Shown here one piece after another: positions 7,438 to 15,473 of a stretch of 48,163 nucleotides of DNA. Both the position numbers and the translations under genes were made by a program. Position 1 is the first letter of the stretch. Every line of letters starts with the position of its first letter. Source of the DNA: Clostridia bacterium. Lineage in GTDB: Bacteria > Bacillota > Clostridia > Oscillospirales > Acutalibacteraceae. The stretch lies in assembly GCA_017434985.1 (NCBI GenBank), contig JAFSFY010000029.1, positions 1 through 48,163 on the forward strand, written 5' to 3'. A model generated the notes under the pieces. It saw only the letters and a program-made list of their open reading frames with translations, was not told the origin of the DNA and made no database searches.

Positions 7438-8466
7438 ATGAATATGCAATTCTATCGCAAACTTCCCATTCCGAAAGACGTGAAAGAAGAATTCCCCGTC
7501 ACCGACGCGATGGCGGCGGTGAAAGCGGCGCGCGACCAAGAGATCAACGCCATCTTCGACGGTCGTTCGAATAAATTCTTGCTCATCATCGGTCCTTGCT
7601 CGGCCGACCACCGCGATCCGGTGCTCGAATACATTTCCCGCTTGGCGCGCGTGCAGGAACAAGTGAAGGATAAGATCCTCATCATTCCGCGCATCTACAC
7701 CAACAAACCGCGCACGACGGGCGAGGGATACAAGGGGATGCTCCATCAACCCGACCCCGAAAACGCCCCCGATATGCTCAAAGGTATCTTGGCGATCCGC
7801 GAATTGCATATGAGCGCCTTGCGCGATTACGGTTTCACCTGCGCTGACGAGATGTTGTATCCCGAAAACCACCGCTATCTGTCCGACCTGTTGGCCTATG
7901 CGGCCATCGGTGCGCGTTCGGTGGAAAACCAGCAACACCGCTTGACGGCGAGCGGTCTGGATATCCCCGTCGGTATGAAAAACCCCACCGGCGGCGATTT
8001 GGCGGTGATGATGAACTCCATCAAAGCCGCCCAAAGCAGCCATACCTTTATCTACCGCGGTTGGGAAGTGCAAAGTATGGGTAATCCTTATGCCCACGCC
8101 ATCCTGCGCGGCTATTTGGATTTTGCGGGAAAATGCGTGTCCAACTATCACTACGAAGATCTGCTCAAACTTCACGAAATGTACAGTGGTTCGCATTTGC
8201 GCAACCCCTCGGTCATTGTGGATGCCAACCACGCCAACTCCGCGAAAAAATACTACGAGCAACCGCGTATTGCGAACGAGATCGTGCAAAGCCGCCGTCA
8301 AAACGACGAGATTCGCCGTTTGGTCAAGGGGCTGATGATCGAAAGCTATTTGGAAGACGGCGCGCAATCGGCCGACGGCCACGTGTTCGGCCAATCCATC
8401 ACCGACCCGTGCCTCGGTTGGGAGAAGACCGAAACGCTGATCTATCAATTGGCAGAACAAGTATAA
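7438..8466 (+). CDS. aroF: 3-deoxy-7-phosphoheptulonate (DAHP) synthase, class I (AroFGH type)
   Basis: First committed step: PEP plus erythrose-4-phosphate to DAHP. It has 342 residues, like the enterobacterial AroF/G/H enzymes. Visible motifs are IIGPCSADH, PRIYTNKPRTT (substrate-binding Arg/Lys), GARSVENQQHR, GMKNPTGGD and VDANHANSAKK. This subfamily is generally feedback-inhibited by an aromatic amino acid through an N-terminal extension, which is present here; which one cannot be read from the sequence. Two start codons are possible, ATG 7438 and ATG 7444. The ribosome site is weak. Symbol assigned by family; aroG or aroH would be equally valid. Confidence 0.92.
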   Translation: MNMQFYRKLPIPKDVKEEFPVTDAMAAVKAARDQEINAIFDGRSNKFLLIIGPCSADHRDPVLEYISRLARVQEQVKDKILIIPRIYTNKPRTTGEGYKGMLHQPDPENAPDMLKGILAIRELHMSALRDYGFTCADEMLYPENHRYLSDLLAYAAIGARSVENQQHRLTASGLDIPVGMKNPTGGDLAVMMNSIKAAQSSHTFIYRGWEVQSMGNPYAHAILRGYLDFAGKCVSNYHYEDLLKLHEMYSGSHLRNPSVIVDANHANSAKKYYEQPRIANEIVQSRRQNDEIRRLVKGLMIESYLEDGAQSADGHVFGQSITDPCLGWEKTETLIYQLAEQV

Positions 8467-8478
8467 AGTGGTGAGTGT

Positions 8479-9147
8479 ATGAAGCCCATTGCCCGTATCC
8501 GCACCGATTTTAACGAGAAATTCGGCATTCCGCGGCAAAGCGGCCGTGTGCCGCAATTGGTCGGTCGCGTGGTGTTTGAACCCGAATACCGTCACCCCGA
8601 TGCCTTGCGCGGCATTGACGGGTTTTCCCATCTGTGGCTCATCTTCGATTTTTCCGAAGCGCATCGCGACACGTGGTCGGCCACCGTGCGGCCGCCGCGT
8701 CTCGGCGGGAATGAGCGGATAGGCGTGTTTGCCACGCGCTCGCCGTTTCGCCCCAACCCCATCGGCCTTTCCTGCGTGCGGTTTTTGGGCGTCGAACATA
8801 CCGAGACCGAGGGTGACGTGTTGTTGGTCGGCGGCGCCGATCTGCTGGACAACACCCCCATCTACGACATCAAACCCTACCTGCCGTACGCCGATTGCCA
8901 TCCCGAAGCGGTGGGGGGCTTTGCGGATTCGGCGGTGGTGCGCCACCTGCAGGTGAACGTCCCCGAATCTTTACTCGCGTGTATCCCCGAAAACAAGCGC
9001 GACGCACTGATTGCCTGTCTGGCGGAAGATCCGCGCCCCTCTTATCAAGACGACCCCACACGCATCTATCATATGCGTTTTGCGGACCGAGACGTTCACT
9101 TTACGGTGAGTGACAGCACCGCCACCGTGGTGCGCATAGACGTATAA
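8479..9147 (+). CDS. trmO: tRNA (N6-threonylcarbamoyladenosine37-N6)-methyltransferase, TrmO/TsaA family
   Basis: Uses S-adenosylmethionine to methylate t6A at position 37 of some threonine tRNAs. It has 222 residues. It shows the family's FGIPRQSG near the N terminus, the block ATRSPFRPNPIGLS, and the later DNTPIYDIKPYLPYAD. Length and motif order fit the VirR/TsaA domain followed by a small C-terminal region. Lies 12 nt after aroF, so it is probably co-transcribed with the aromatic operon, though its function is unrelated. The first terminator after it is the hairpin at 9260-9291. Confidence 0.9.
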   Translation: MKPIARIRTDFNEKFGIPRQSGRVPQLVGRVVFEPEYRHPDALRGIDGFSHLWLIFDFSEAHRDTWSATVRPPRLGGNERIGVFATRSPFRPNPIGLSCVRFLGVEHTETEGDVLLVGGADLLDNTPIYDIKPYLPYADCHPEAVGGFADSAVVRHLQVNVPESLLACIPENKRDALIACLAEDPRPSYQDDPTRIYHMRFADRDVHFTVSDSTATVVRIDV

Positions 9148-9177
9148 ATCGGTAGAGTTAGCCGTAAGAGGAAATTA

Positions 9178-9206
9178 TTGACAGTACTCTTTTTTTCTGC
9201 TATAGT
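9178..9206 (+). promoter_or_regulatory. Strong vegetative-type promoter
   Basis: TTGACA (9178-9183), a 17-bp spacer and TATAGT (9201-9206), with a TG extended -10 element (TGC before the box). Start of transcription is predicted near 9213, only about 80 nt before a strong terminator. The promoter therefore drives either a small RNA or an attenuated leader of the lipoprotein gene at 9539. Confidence 0.75.
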
Positions 9207-9212
9207 CAAAAT

Positions 9213-9300
9213 ACAAGCTACGCGTTATGCGCAACTTGGTATACGAAATCATTGTTTATGAGCGCATAACCCGTAGGGTGGTTATGCGCTCTTTTGTTGT
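9213..9300 (+). ncRNA. Short leader or small RNA with three mutually exclusive arms
   Basis: The predicted transcript of about 88 nt contains GTTATGCGC at 9224-9232, its complement GCGCATAAC at 9262-9270, and a second copy GTTATGCGC at 9281-9289. The middle arm can pair with either flank. Pairing with the right arm gives the terminator; pairing with the left arm would prevent it. No known riboswitch class, T-box or convincing leader peptide is visible. The structure is seen; a regulatory role is inferred. Confidence 0.45.
9260..9300 (+). terminator. Rho-independent terminator
   Basis: GAGCGCATAACC (9260-9271) pairs perfectly with GGTTATGCGCTC (9280-9291), apart from loop-side slippage. An 8-nt loop separates the arms, and a T-rich tract (TTTTGTTGTTTT) follows. 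It can end both read-through from the aromatic operon and the short transcript from the promoter at 9178. Confidence 0.85.
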
Positions 9301-9437
9301 TTTGGCGGACAAAAATTTTGAAAATTTTTGAAATACCGTGTGACATTTCTTATCAGAACCGTAGTATATAGATGAGAACCGTGATTTCTCGAACACGGTT
9401 ATCCCTAATTTTGTAAAGAGAGGTGAACCATAAATCA
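9301..9437. other. AT-rich spacer before the lipoprotein unit
   Basis: Part of the 391-nt stretch (9148-9538) without a clear gene. It holds AT-rich direct repeats (9311-9331), a 7-bp hairpin AACCGTG/CACGGTT (9377-9383 with 9394-9400), and a repeated AGAACCGT near 9355 and 9376. A weak promoter-like pair is GTGACA (9340-9345) and TATATA (9365-9370), with a spacer of 19. An AGAGAGGTGA ribosome-site-like stretch lies at 9417-9426. No confident function. Confidence 0.35.
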
Positions 9438-9539
9438 ATGTGTACCGACTCCGGTAATACATACGGGAACGTGATGCAACGTCACACGTTAGGTGATACT
9501 TCATTGTGTTTATATCCTGAAGGACAAGGTGAAATTTGA
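9438..9539 (+). CDS. Possible 33-residue small ORF coupled to the lipoprotein gene
   Basis: ATG 9438 opens a 33-codon frame that ends at TGA 9537-9539, overlapping the lipoprotein ATG by one base (TGATG). A purine-rich GAGAGGTGA lies upstream but at a long distance of about 11-12 nt. The predicted peptide is hydrophilic and matches no family I know. Translational coupling is possible, but the frame could equally be chance. Confidence 0.25.
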   Translation: MCTDSGNTYGNVMQRHTLGDTSLCLYPEGQGEI

Positions 9540-10675
9540 TGAAACCAGTTAATAAAAAGTATTTTTTGGGATTATTGTTGCCGATGCTTCTTTTGCTTTC
9601 CGCCTGTGGAGAGTCAGATGTCGTTTTTACAACAACGGCACCTTCTACCACCACAACGGCTAAAACAACTACGGCATCGACAACAACTATCACAACCGCA
9701 ACGGTTAAAACGACTACGGCAGTGACAACAACTATCGCAACCGCAACAGCTGACCCAATGACCGCGGTTAAAACAACGACTACGATTGTTCCAACCGCCT
9801 CGGTTGAAACAACGACAGCCCAAACAAGCACCACGTCCAAGAGGGTGATTGTTGTCGGAACCACAACCACCAAGACCCGCCCAAGCTACACGGGACCTAC
9901 TGCGCCCACCGTCTTTACGCAAGAGGTACTACACCCTGATTTAATATTGGCGCTGAATCGAACGGTTTATTACACCGGTACGGACATGGATATCCGAATT
10001 GAAAACACGACTGATCGGACGATTATCGTTGAGGATGCGCGTGCCGTGTTGAAAAAGAGTGATAGCGGCGAATGGGAGTATATGTATAAGAGGGAAGTCC
10101 AACGTCCGAGCAAGATTGAAGTGGGTGGTGCGTACGTAACGCAACTTGAGATCAATACAAAGAAATCTACGGCTATTCTGGCAGGAGATTTAACCGAAGA
10201 GCCGTTGGAGGCCGGGGAGTATAAATTATTGTGGGCAGTCGACGGGCGGTGGATCGCTACTGATTTTACAGTTTTGCAAAGACCTGTTTTCATTGTGGGA
10301 GAAAATGTACGTACGGATATGACATTGGAATTGGATAAAACCGAAATTATTGACTGGCGCGAAGAGGTCATTTCCGTGAGCCTACAAAATACCACCGATC
10401 AAGACGTGGTCGTTAACGAAGTATATGCTGTGTTGAAAAAAGATGATAACGGTAAGTGGCGAAAACCGTTTCAGCGCTCGATTTATCATCCGCAAACACT
10501 TAAAGCGGGGCAAGTATACACGTATCAAGTTGATATTAGCGCCGAAGTTGACCATGATTTCAAAAATTTTGAGTTCGGCGGAGTTTATTTTGAGCCAAGG
10601 GTGGAGTATAAATTGGCCTGGCTTGTGGATGACGAATGGGTTATGAGTGCTCCGTTTACCGTTAAGCGCAGATAG
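9539..10675 (+). CDS. Lipoprotein with Thr-rich linker and two tandem beta-type domains
   Basis: A 378-residue secreted lipoprotein of unknown function. Basic residues and a hydrophobic stretch end in the lipobox LSAC (Cys23), so it should be anchored to the outer face of the membrane. Residues about 30-120 are a low-complexity Thr-rich linker, probably spanning the wall. Two related domains follow (about 135-245 and 260-378). Each has the order [D/L]-L-x-L-[N/D]-[R/K]-T, ENTTD or QNTTD, AVLKK-[S/D]-D-[S/N]-G, and ends in W-[A/L]-VD-[G/D]-[R/E]-W. This duplication suggests Ig-like folds that bind a ligand or wall component. The start is ATG 9539 with AAGGTGAA upstream; the TTG at 9536 is less likely. 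Comparable linker architecture occurs in the gene at 36961. Confidence 0.85.
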   Translation: MKPVNKKYFLGLLLPMLLLLSACGESDVVFTTTAPSTTTTAKTTTASTTTITTATVKTTTAVTTTIATATADPMTAVKTTTTIVPTASVETTTAQTSTTSKRVIVVGTTTTKTRPSYTGPTAPTVFTQEVLHPDLILALNRTVYYTGTDMDIRIENTTDRTIIVEDARAVLKKSDSGEWEYMYKREVQRPSKIEVGGAYVTQLEINTKKSTAILAGDLTEEPLEAGEYKLLWAVDGRWIATDFTVLQRPVFIVGENVRTDMTLELDKTEIIDWREEVISVSLQNTTDQDVVVNEVYAVLKKDDNGKWRKPFQRSIYHPQTLKAGQVYTYQVDISAEVDHDFKNFEFGGVYFEPRVEYKLAWLVDDEWVMSAPFTVKRR

Positions 10676-10714
10676 CAGACATCAAAATCGCATGACAACT
10701 GTGCATTAATAACA

Positions 10715-10746
10715 AACAAGCACCTGCCGTGAGGCAGGTGCTTGTT
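10715..10746. terminator. Bidirectional terminator between converging genes
   Basis: A perfect 14-bp stem AACAAGCACCTGCC/GGCAGGTGCTTGTT has a GTGA loop (10729-10732). It sits between the plus-strand lipoprotein (ends 10675) and the minus-strand ABC protein (ends 10760), and can serve both. Confidence 0.8.
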
Positions 10747-10759
10747 TATATGGTTATCG

Positions 10760-13741
10760 TTATTCCGTTCTCAGTGCTACCACGGGGTCTTTTTTGGCGG
10801 CGCTGCGGGAGGGGATGATACCCGAAATGAGGGTGAGCCCCACGCTGATGGCCACTAACACAACGGCGGCCTCGATCGGCAGATAGGCACGCAGATTGGC
10901 AATATCGGTGAGCGCGTACAAGATCGCGTTGATGGGAATGCACAACAAATACGTGATGACCACACCGAGCAGACCCGACGTGAAACCGATGATGACCGTT
11001 TCGGCATTAAACATACTCGACACGTTGCGTTTGGAAGCGCCGATGGCACGCAAGATACCAATTTCCTTGGTGCGTTCTTGCACCGAAATGAGGGTGATGA
11101 CACCGATCATAATGGAGGATACCACCAGCGAAATGGCCACAAACGCAATCAGCACGTAGGTGATGGCGTTGATGATGGTGGTGATGGAGGACATCATCAG
11201 GCCGATGTAGTCGGTGTAACTGATGCGCGACAGTTCGTCCACCGAATCGTTGTATTCGGCGATCACTTCTTCCAGCACGTCTTTGCCTTCAAAGGTGGTG
11301 GCGTACAGATTGATGGCCGAGGGGGTATCGAGATCCAAATACCCGAGTTCCAGCAGATTGTCCTCGTAGGTGGAATCGGAAAATTCCAACAATTCTTCGT
11401 AATATACTGCGCATTGTGCCGCCGTGTAATGCGGCATGGCGGCGGTCAAGGCACCCGCCAACTGTTCAGTGGTGAGTGCGGCCATTTGCGCTTGCACACC
11501 CGCCGCGTACTGCATTTTGATCTGTTCTTCCAACAAATCGGTGAACATCGCGGTCATATCCTCATCGCTCATCGAGGAGAGATAGGTTTCAAGATCTTTC
11601 TCGTCCACGCTCATCTGTTGTTTGAGGATCTGCGCCAAGGTCTCTTCCATATCCTCGCGCGTTTTGCCGCGAAGTGCTTGCTTGACACCCGCGTCCAACT
11701 GTTCTTGCGACGGAATGCTCATAATGTCAACGTATGCCGCCGCTTTTTCTTTGGTGGAAAGCCCTTTCACGTAGGCGCGGAATTCGGTTTCTTTTTCCTT
11801 GTCGGTCAACTGGCCGCTTGTTTCTTTGAAAGGCAGTCCCGTGAAAATATCGGTGTGCGGATCGTCAAGTTGTGCTTTGATGGCGGCGGAACCGTCAGCC
11901 TTTTCAATGACGTATTCGGTGAGCGCCGTGGTGTAACCGATGGACCCCGTCAGCATAGCGGATACCGCATCCTCGTTAGGACGGAGGATACCCACCACTT
12001 TCAGATCCAAACCTTTGCCGTACACGTACTTGAGGCCCGTTTCGGTTTCGCGCAGGTCGGTGTAGGTGCCGCTTTTTTCGTCATACGAATAGCAATCGGC
12101 ATTCAGTACCACACGGAAGGTGCGACCGCAAACCTCTTCGTAACTCCACTTCTTTTGAGAAACGTCCAGCGGTGTTTTGTTGAGCGCCGCATCCATAATG
12201 GCGTCGATTTCCTCTTCGGATTTGAGACCCAATGCATACAGCGTCATATCGTCGAGTTCGTTGTTCTCGTCCACCACCAACACGATCTCGTTGTAGGCGG
12301 CAGGCCAACGACCGTGAATAACGTCGTATTGCTTTTCAAGTAACGGGTTGATAAGCGCACCGTCTTTGGCAGACAGCATTTCCTGCCACAACCCCATGCT
12401 CATATTGCCCGGCATAAACATCGACATCGGGGAAGAGGCGGCCGCATTCTCCATATTGGCCATGTTCATACCCATATATTCTGCCATCAGGTTTTGCAGC
12501 AGTTCCTCGCTGTCGGAGCGCACGATGTGGCCGTCCACGTTTTCGGTGTACACCAAAAGATCCAAATCGTAGGAATAGGAAACGCCGTTGAGCGCCTCGT
12601 TGAACGCGGCATAGGTTTCGTTATCGCCGATCTTGCTTTCCAAAAAGGCTTTGAACGATTTCAGGTCGTTCTCGTCGGCCTCCAACTCGTTAAGGGCATT
12701 GATAAGTTCATACACCACCGATTTTTGGTAGATGGCATCGTTCTCGTGTTCTTCGGCAGATTCGGCCGTACCCATAAAGGTTTGCAGCAACGTGCCGGCA
12801 TCCATATGTTGCGATTCCAACGTCAGGGGATAGGAAGACAGTGTGTCCTCTTGCAACACGTCGATATACCGCGTCATACCTTGCGATACGGACAAAATGA
12901 GTGCAATACCGATGATACCGATACTGCCCGCAAACGAAGTCAGCGCGGTGCGCCCTTTTTTGGTGAACAGATTTTTCAGCGACAGGCCGAACGCGGTGGC
13001 AAACGACATCGAGGGCTTTCTCTCTTTTTTGCCTTTGACTTTTGCGGGCGGCTCAATTTCTTCGGCAAACGGTGCCGAATCGTCGGTGATCACGCCGTCC
13101 AACATCCGAATGATGCGGGTGGAATAGGTCTCGGCGAGATCGGGGTTGTGGGTCACCATCACGACGAGCCGCTCTTTGGCCACTTCTTTGAGGATCTCCA
13201 TCACCTGTACGCTGGTTTCGGTGTCCAACGCGCCGGTGGGTTCGTCCGCCAAAATGATATCGGGATTGTTGACCAGGGCGCGGGCGATGGCCACGCGTTG
13301 CATCTGACCGCCCGACATTTCGCCCGGTTTCTTTTTTAGTTGATCGCCGAGCCCTACTTGTTCCAGCGCTTCCCTGGCGCGGCGACGGCGCTCGCTTTTG
13401 GAAACACCCGACAAGGTGAGCGCCAATTCCACGTTTTGTAATACGCTTTGGTGGGGGATGAGGTTGTAACTTTGAAACACAAACCCCACCGAATGGTTGC
13501 GATAGGCATCCCAATCGCGATCTTTGAAATCTTTGGTGGAGCGTCCGTTGATGACGAGATCGCCCTCGGTGTAGGCGTCAAGACCGCCGATGATGTTCAG
13601 CATGGTGGTTTTGCCGCACCCCGACGGACCGAGAATGGACACGAATTCACTTTTGCGGAATTGCAGGTCGATGCCTTTGAGGGCGTGCACCACGCCGTTG
13701 CCGGCGGGGTAATCCTTTTTAATGTTTTTCAGTTGAAGCAT
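10760..13741 (-). CDS. ABC transporter, fused ATPase and FtsX-type permease with a large extracellular domain
   Basis: A 993-residue MacB-like protein. The N-terminal ATPase (about 1-230) has Walker A GPSGCGKTT, signature MSGGQMQRVAIARAL and Walker B ILADEPTGALD. A linker leads to the first membrane helix (about 275-300, SIGIIGIALILSVSQG). A roughly 550-residue extracytoplasmic region follows, unusually long. The C-terminal FtsX domain (about 865-993) has three membrane helices and the ERTKEIGILRAIGA motif. Such proteins couple ATP use in the cytoplasm to extracellular mechanical work, for example peptide or lipoprotein release or drug resistance. No adaptor or two-component system is adjacent, so the substrate is unknown. 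The ribosome site AAGGAG lies just upstream of ATG 13741. Confidence 0.88.
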   Translation of the reverse strand: MLQLKNIKKDYPAGNGVVHALKGIDLQFRKSEFVSILGPSGCGKTTMLNIIGGLDAYTEGDLVINGRSTKDFKDRDWDAYRNHSVGFVFQSYNLIPHQSVLQNVELALTLSGVSKSERRRRAREALEQVGLGDQLKKKPGEMSGGQMQRVAIARALVNNPDIILADEPTGALDTETSVQVMEILKEVAKERLVVMVTHNPDLAETYSTRIIRMLDGVITDDSAPFAEEIEPPAKVKGKKERKPSMSFATAFGLSLKNLFTKKGRTALTSFAGSIGIIGIALILSVSQGMTRYIDVLQEDTLSSYPLTLESQHMDAGTLLQTFMGTAESAEEHENDAIYQKSVVYELINALNELEADENDLKSFKAFLESKIGDNETYAAFNEALNGVSYSYDLDLLVYTENVDGHIVRSDSEELLQNLMAEYMGMNMANMENAAASSPMSMFMPGNMSMGLWQEMLSAKDGALINPLLEKQYDVIHGRWPAAYNEIVLVVDENNELDDMTLYALGLKSEEEIDAIMDAALNKTPLDVSQKKWSYEEVCGRTFRVVLNADCYSYDEKSGTYTDLRETETGLKYVYGKGLDLKVVGILRPNEDAVSAMLTGSIGYTTALTEYVIEKADGSAAIKAQLDDPHTDIFTGLPFKETSGQLTDKEKETEFRAYVKGLSTKEKAAAYVDIMSIPSQEQLDAGVKQALRGKTREDMEETLAQILKQQMSVDEKDLETYLSSMSDEDMTAMFTDLLEEQIKMQYAAGVQAQMAALTTEQLAGALTAAMPHYTAAQCAVYYEELLEFSDSTYEDNLLELGYLDLDTPSAINLYATTFEGKDVLEEVIAEYNDSVDELSRISYTDYIGLMMSSITTIINAITYVLIAFVAISLVVSSIMIGVITLISVQERTKEIGILRAIGASKRNVSSMFNAETVIIGFTSGLLGVVITYLLCIPINAILYALTDIANLRAYLPIEAAVVLVAISVGLTLISGIIPSRSAAKKDPVVALRTE

Positions 13742-13773
13742 AGTTTTACTCCTTTTTCAGGGAATACGAACAC

Positions 13774-13782
13774 AGTATACCA
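13774..13782 (-). promoter_or_regulatory. Possible extended -10 promoter of the ABC gene
   Basis: On the minus strand TGGTATACT (TG plus TATACT) lies about 33 nt upstream of the ABC start codon. No good -35 box is present at the proper distance, so recognition would rely on the extended -10. Confidence 0.4.
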
Positions 13783-13855
13783 CAGAAATGTGAACAACGT
13801 ATAAACAGAAAACAAAAAAATCCGCATTTTTAAAATTTTTTCCTGCGAAAAACAG

Positions 13856-13884
13856 TTGACAGAATGAAAAAGCGGTGTTATAAT
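13856..13884 (+). promoter_or_regulatory. Promoter of tRNA-Leu
   Basis: Fully consensus TTGACA (13856-13861) and TATAAT (13879-13884) with a 17-bp spacer, ending 11 bp before the mature tRNA 5' end. Confidence 0.88.
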
Positions 13885-13895
13885 ACCTCCTGCAC

Positions 13896-13980
13896 GCGAG
13901 GATGCTGGAATCGGCAGACAGGCACGTTTGAGGTGCGTGTGTCAAACGACGTGTGGGTTCAAGTCCCATTCCTCGCACCA
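13896..13980 (+). tRNA. tRNA-Leu (anticodon GAG)
   Basis: An 85-nt class II tRNA with encoded CCA. The acceptor GCGAGGA pairs with TCCTCGC, discriminator A. The anticodon stem CACGT/GCGTG holds loop TTGAGGT, giving anticodon GAG, which reads CUC/CUU. A variable arm (GTCAAACGAC) and the T loop GGTTCAAGTCC follow. It has its own perfect promoter and terminator, so it is a single-gene unit. Confidence 0.93.
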
Positions 13981-14014
13981 AAAAAAGACCAAGTCAATTG
14001 ACTTGGTCTTTTTT
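13981..14014. terminator. Bidirectional terminator, tRNA-Leu / MATE gene
   Basis: A 22-bp perfect palindrome (13987-14008), flanked by six A and six T. It ends tRNA-Leu on the plus strand and the MATE gene (stop at 14022) on the minus strand. Confidence 0.88.
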
Positions 14015-14021
14015 GCTTTTA

Positions 14022-15380
14022 TCACGTCACCACACGCAACCATTTATCGGACAAGACGTGCCGTACGCACAATATACTTTTGGGAATATCCTCGCACAAC
14101 AGCATTAGCAAATACACCGTCAAAAACTCCCATTTCAGCACCAACCCGAGCACAATGGTGATCGGCACGGCGATGCCCCACAAACACGGCATATCGTACA
14201 GCAGACCCGTGCGTGTGTCGCCGCCGGCGCGGAAGATACCCACGATGGATAGGTACGGCAAATTGCGCAGCGGCATTTCCAACCCGTAGAGAAACAGTAG
14301 CCCCATCGCGGTGGCGGTGGCTTCGGAGGATAGGGCAAACAGCGACAAAATCGGCGCGCGCAAGGCAATGATGATCGCACCGATAACGGCACAGGCGCAC
14401 GGCACGATGAGCGTAAAGCGCCGAGCATACAGTTTGGCGGTGTCAAAATCGCCTTGCCCGATGTGCTTACCGATCAATACCGCGCTGGCGTTGCACAAAC
14501 CGACAATGAGAACGAAAGCCAAATTTTCCACCGTGCGGGCGATGGTCAGGGCGGCGATGTTGCTTTCACCCATACGCCCAAACACCATATTGACCGCCGC
14601 CACACCGAGTGCCCACAACGCTTCGTTGACAAATACGGGCAAGGAAATGTGGAAAAACTGTTTCACAAACCCTTCGGGAAAACGGAACATATCGCGGAAG
14701 GCGGAACGCAGGATCCCGCGCGTGCAAAACGATACCGCAAAAATGACCAGCGGATTGACGAAAGCGGCGACCAGCGTGGCGATGGCGGCTCCCTTCACCC
14801 CGAGTTTCGGGAATCCCCACAATCCGAAGATCAAGGCGGCGTTCAGCACGACGTTGACCAATACCGAAACGAGGTTGGCAACCACCGGCAAGGTGACCTT
14901 TTCGGTCGACCGCAGAATGGTGCAAAAACTCAGGTTGATGGCGATGCCGATATACGAGAAAGCCGCGATGCGCAGATAGTCCGAGCCGAGTGTGATGATG
15001 GCCTGTGAGTTGGTGTACCATCCCAGCACCACGTGCGGAAAGGACGAAACGAGAATGGCGGCCACGGTGGAAAGCAGGGTGCAGGAGAGCAGCACCAACC
15101 CGTAGGTGCGTTTGATTCCCTCAACGTTGCGGCTTCCCCAATACTGCGCGGCAAACACCGCACCGCCTGAGGTAAGGCCGAACAAAAAGATGTTGATGAG
15201 AAAGGCCACCTGTGCCGCTTCACCGACGGCACCGACCGCGATGTCGCCGAGTTGACCGATCATCACGTTGTCCACGATCGCCAAGGAACTGGACAATAAA
15301 TTTTGAAACGCAATGGGCAACGCGAGCGAAATCAGCGTTTTCCAAAACGGCTTATCTTTGAGTAAGGAGCGCAGAAACAT
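14022..15380 (-). CDS. MATE family efflux transporter
   Basis: Multidrug and toxin extrusion protein of 452 residues, a cation-coupled exporter in the cytoplasmic membrane. It shows about 12 hydrophobic segments in two homologous halves. The first half has LALPIAFQNLLSSSLAIVDNVMIGQLGD and the second has FHISLPVFVNEALWALGVAAVNMVFGRMGE, the typical start of each MATE repeat. The substrate cannot be told. Its own minus-strand promoter faces the divergent DUF1538 promoter. GAGAGG precedes the ATG. Confidence 0.92.
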   Translation of the reverse strand: MFLRSLLKDKPFWKTLISLALPIAFQNLLSSSLAIVDNVMIGQLGDIAVGAVGEAAQVAFLINIFLFGLTSGGAVFAAQYWGSRNVEGIKRTYGLVLLSCTLLSTVAAILVSSFPHVVLGWYTNSQAIITLGSDYLRIAAFSYIGIAINLSFCTILRSTEKVTLPVVANLVSVLVNVVLNAALIFGLWGFPKLGVKGAAIATLVAAFVNPLVIFAVSFCTRGILRSAFRDMFRFPEGFVKQFFHISLPVFVNEALWALGVAAVNMVFGRMGESNIAALTIARTVENLAFVLIVGLCNASAVLIGKHIGQGDFDTAKLYARRFTLIVPCACAVIGAIIIALRAPILSLFALSSEATATAMGLLFLYGLEMPLRNLPYLSIVGIFRAGGDTRTGLLYDMPCLWGIAVPITIVLGLVLKWEFLTVYLLMLLCEDIPKSILCVRHVLSDKWLRVVT

Positions 15381-15415
15381 AGTGAAAACCTCTCGATAGA
15401 AATGATACGGTTTCC

Positions 15416-15444
15416 ATCATAACGCAAACACGTTGTTTTGGCAA
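15416..15444 (-). promoter_or_regulatory. Promoter of the MATE gene
   Basis: On the minus strand TTGCCA (15439-15444) and TATGAT (15416-15421) are spaced by 17 bp, about 35 nt upstream of the start codon. It is divergent from, and about 30 bp away from, the DUF1538 promoter. Confidence 0.65.
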
Positions 15445-15473
15445 GGATATTTGTAAACGAAAAGTGAAGTTTG

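Noticed and set aside
7276-8946. 556-codon minus-strand frame opposite tyrA, aroF and trmO
   Set aside because: Spans three well-supported genes and has shadow-type composition.
9227-9331. 34-codon open frame beginning in the short leader RNA
   Set aside because: It has no ribosome site and runs through the terminator hairpin; its length follows from the palindrome and the AT-rich tract.
9256-9873. Long minus-strand open frame opposite the Thr-rich region
   Set aside because: It is a mirror of ACC/ACA threonine codon repeats, giving a low-complexity Val-rich reading; no start signals.
9640-9900. Repetitive ACAACG-type tract as a possible CRISPR or satellite
   Set aside because: It is in-frame threonine codons of a lipoprotein linker, with no regular spacer-repeat pattern.
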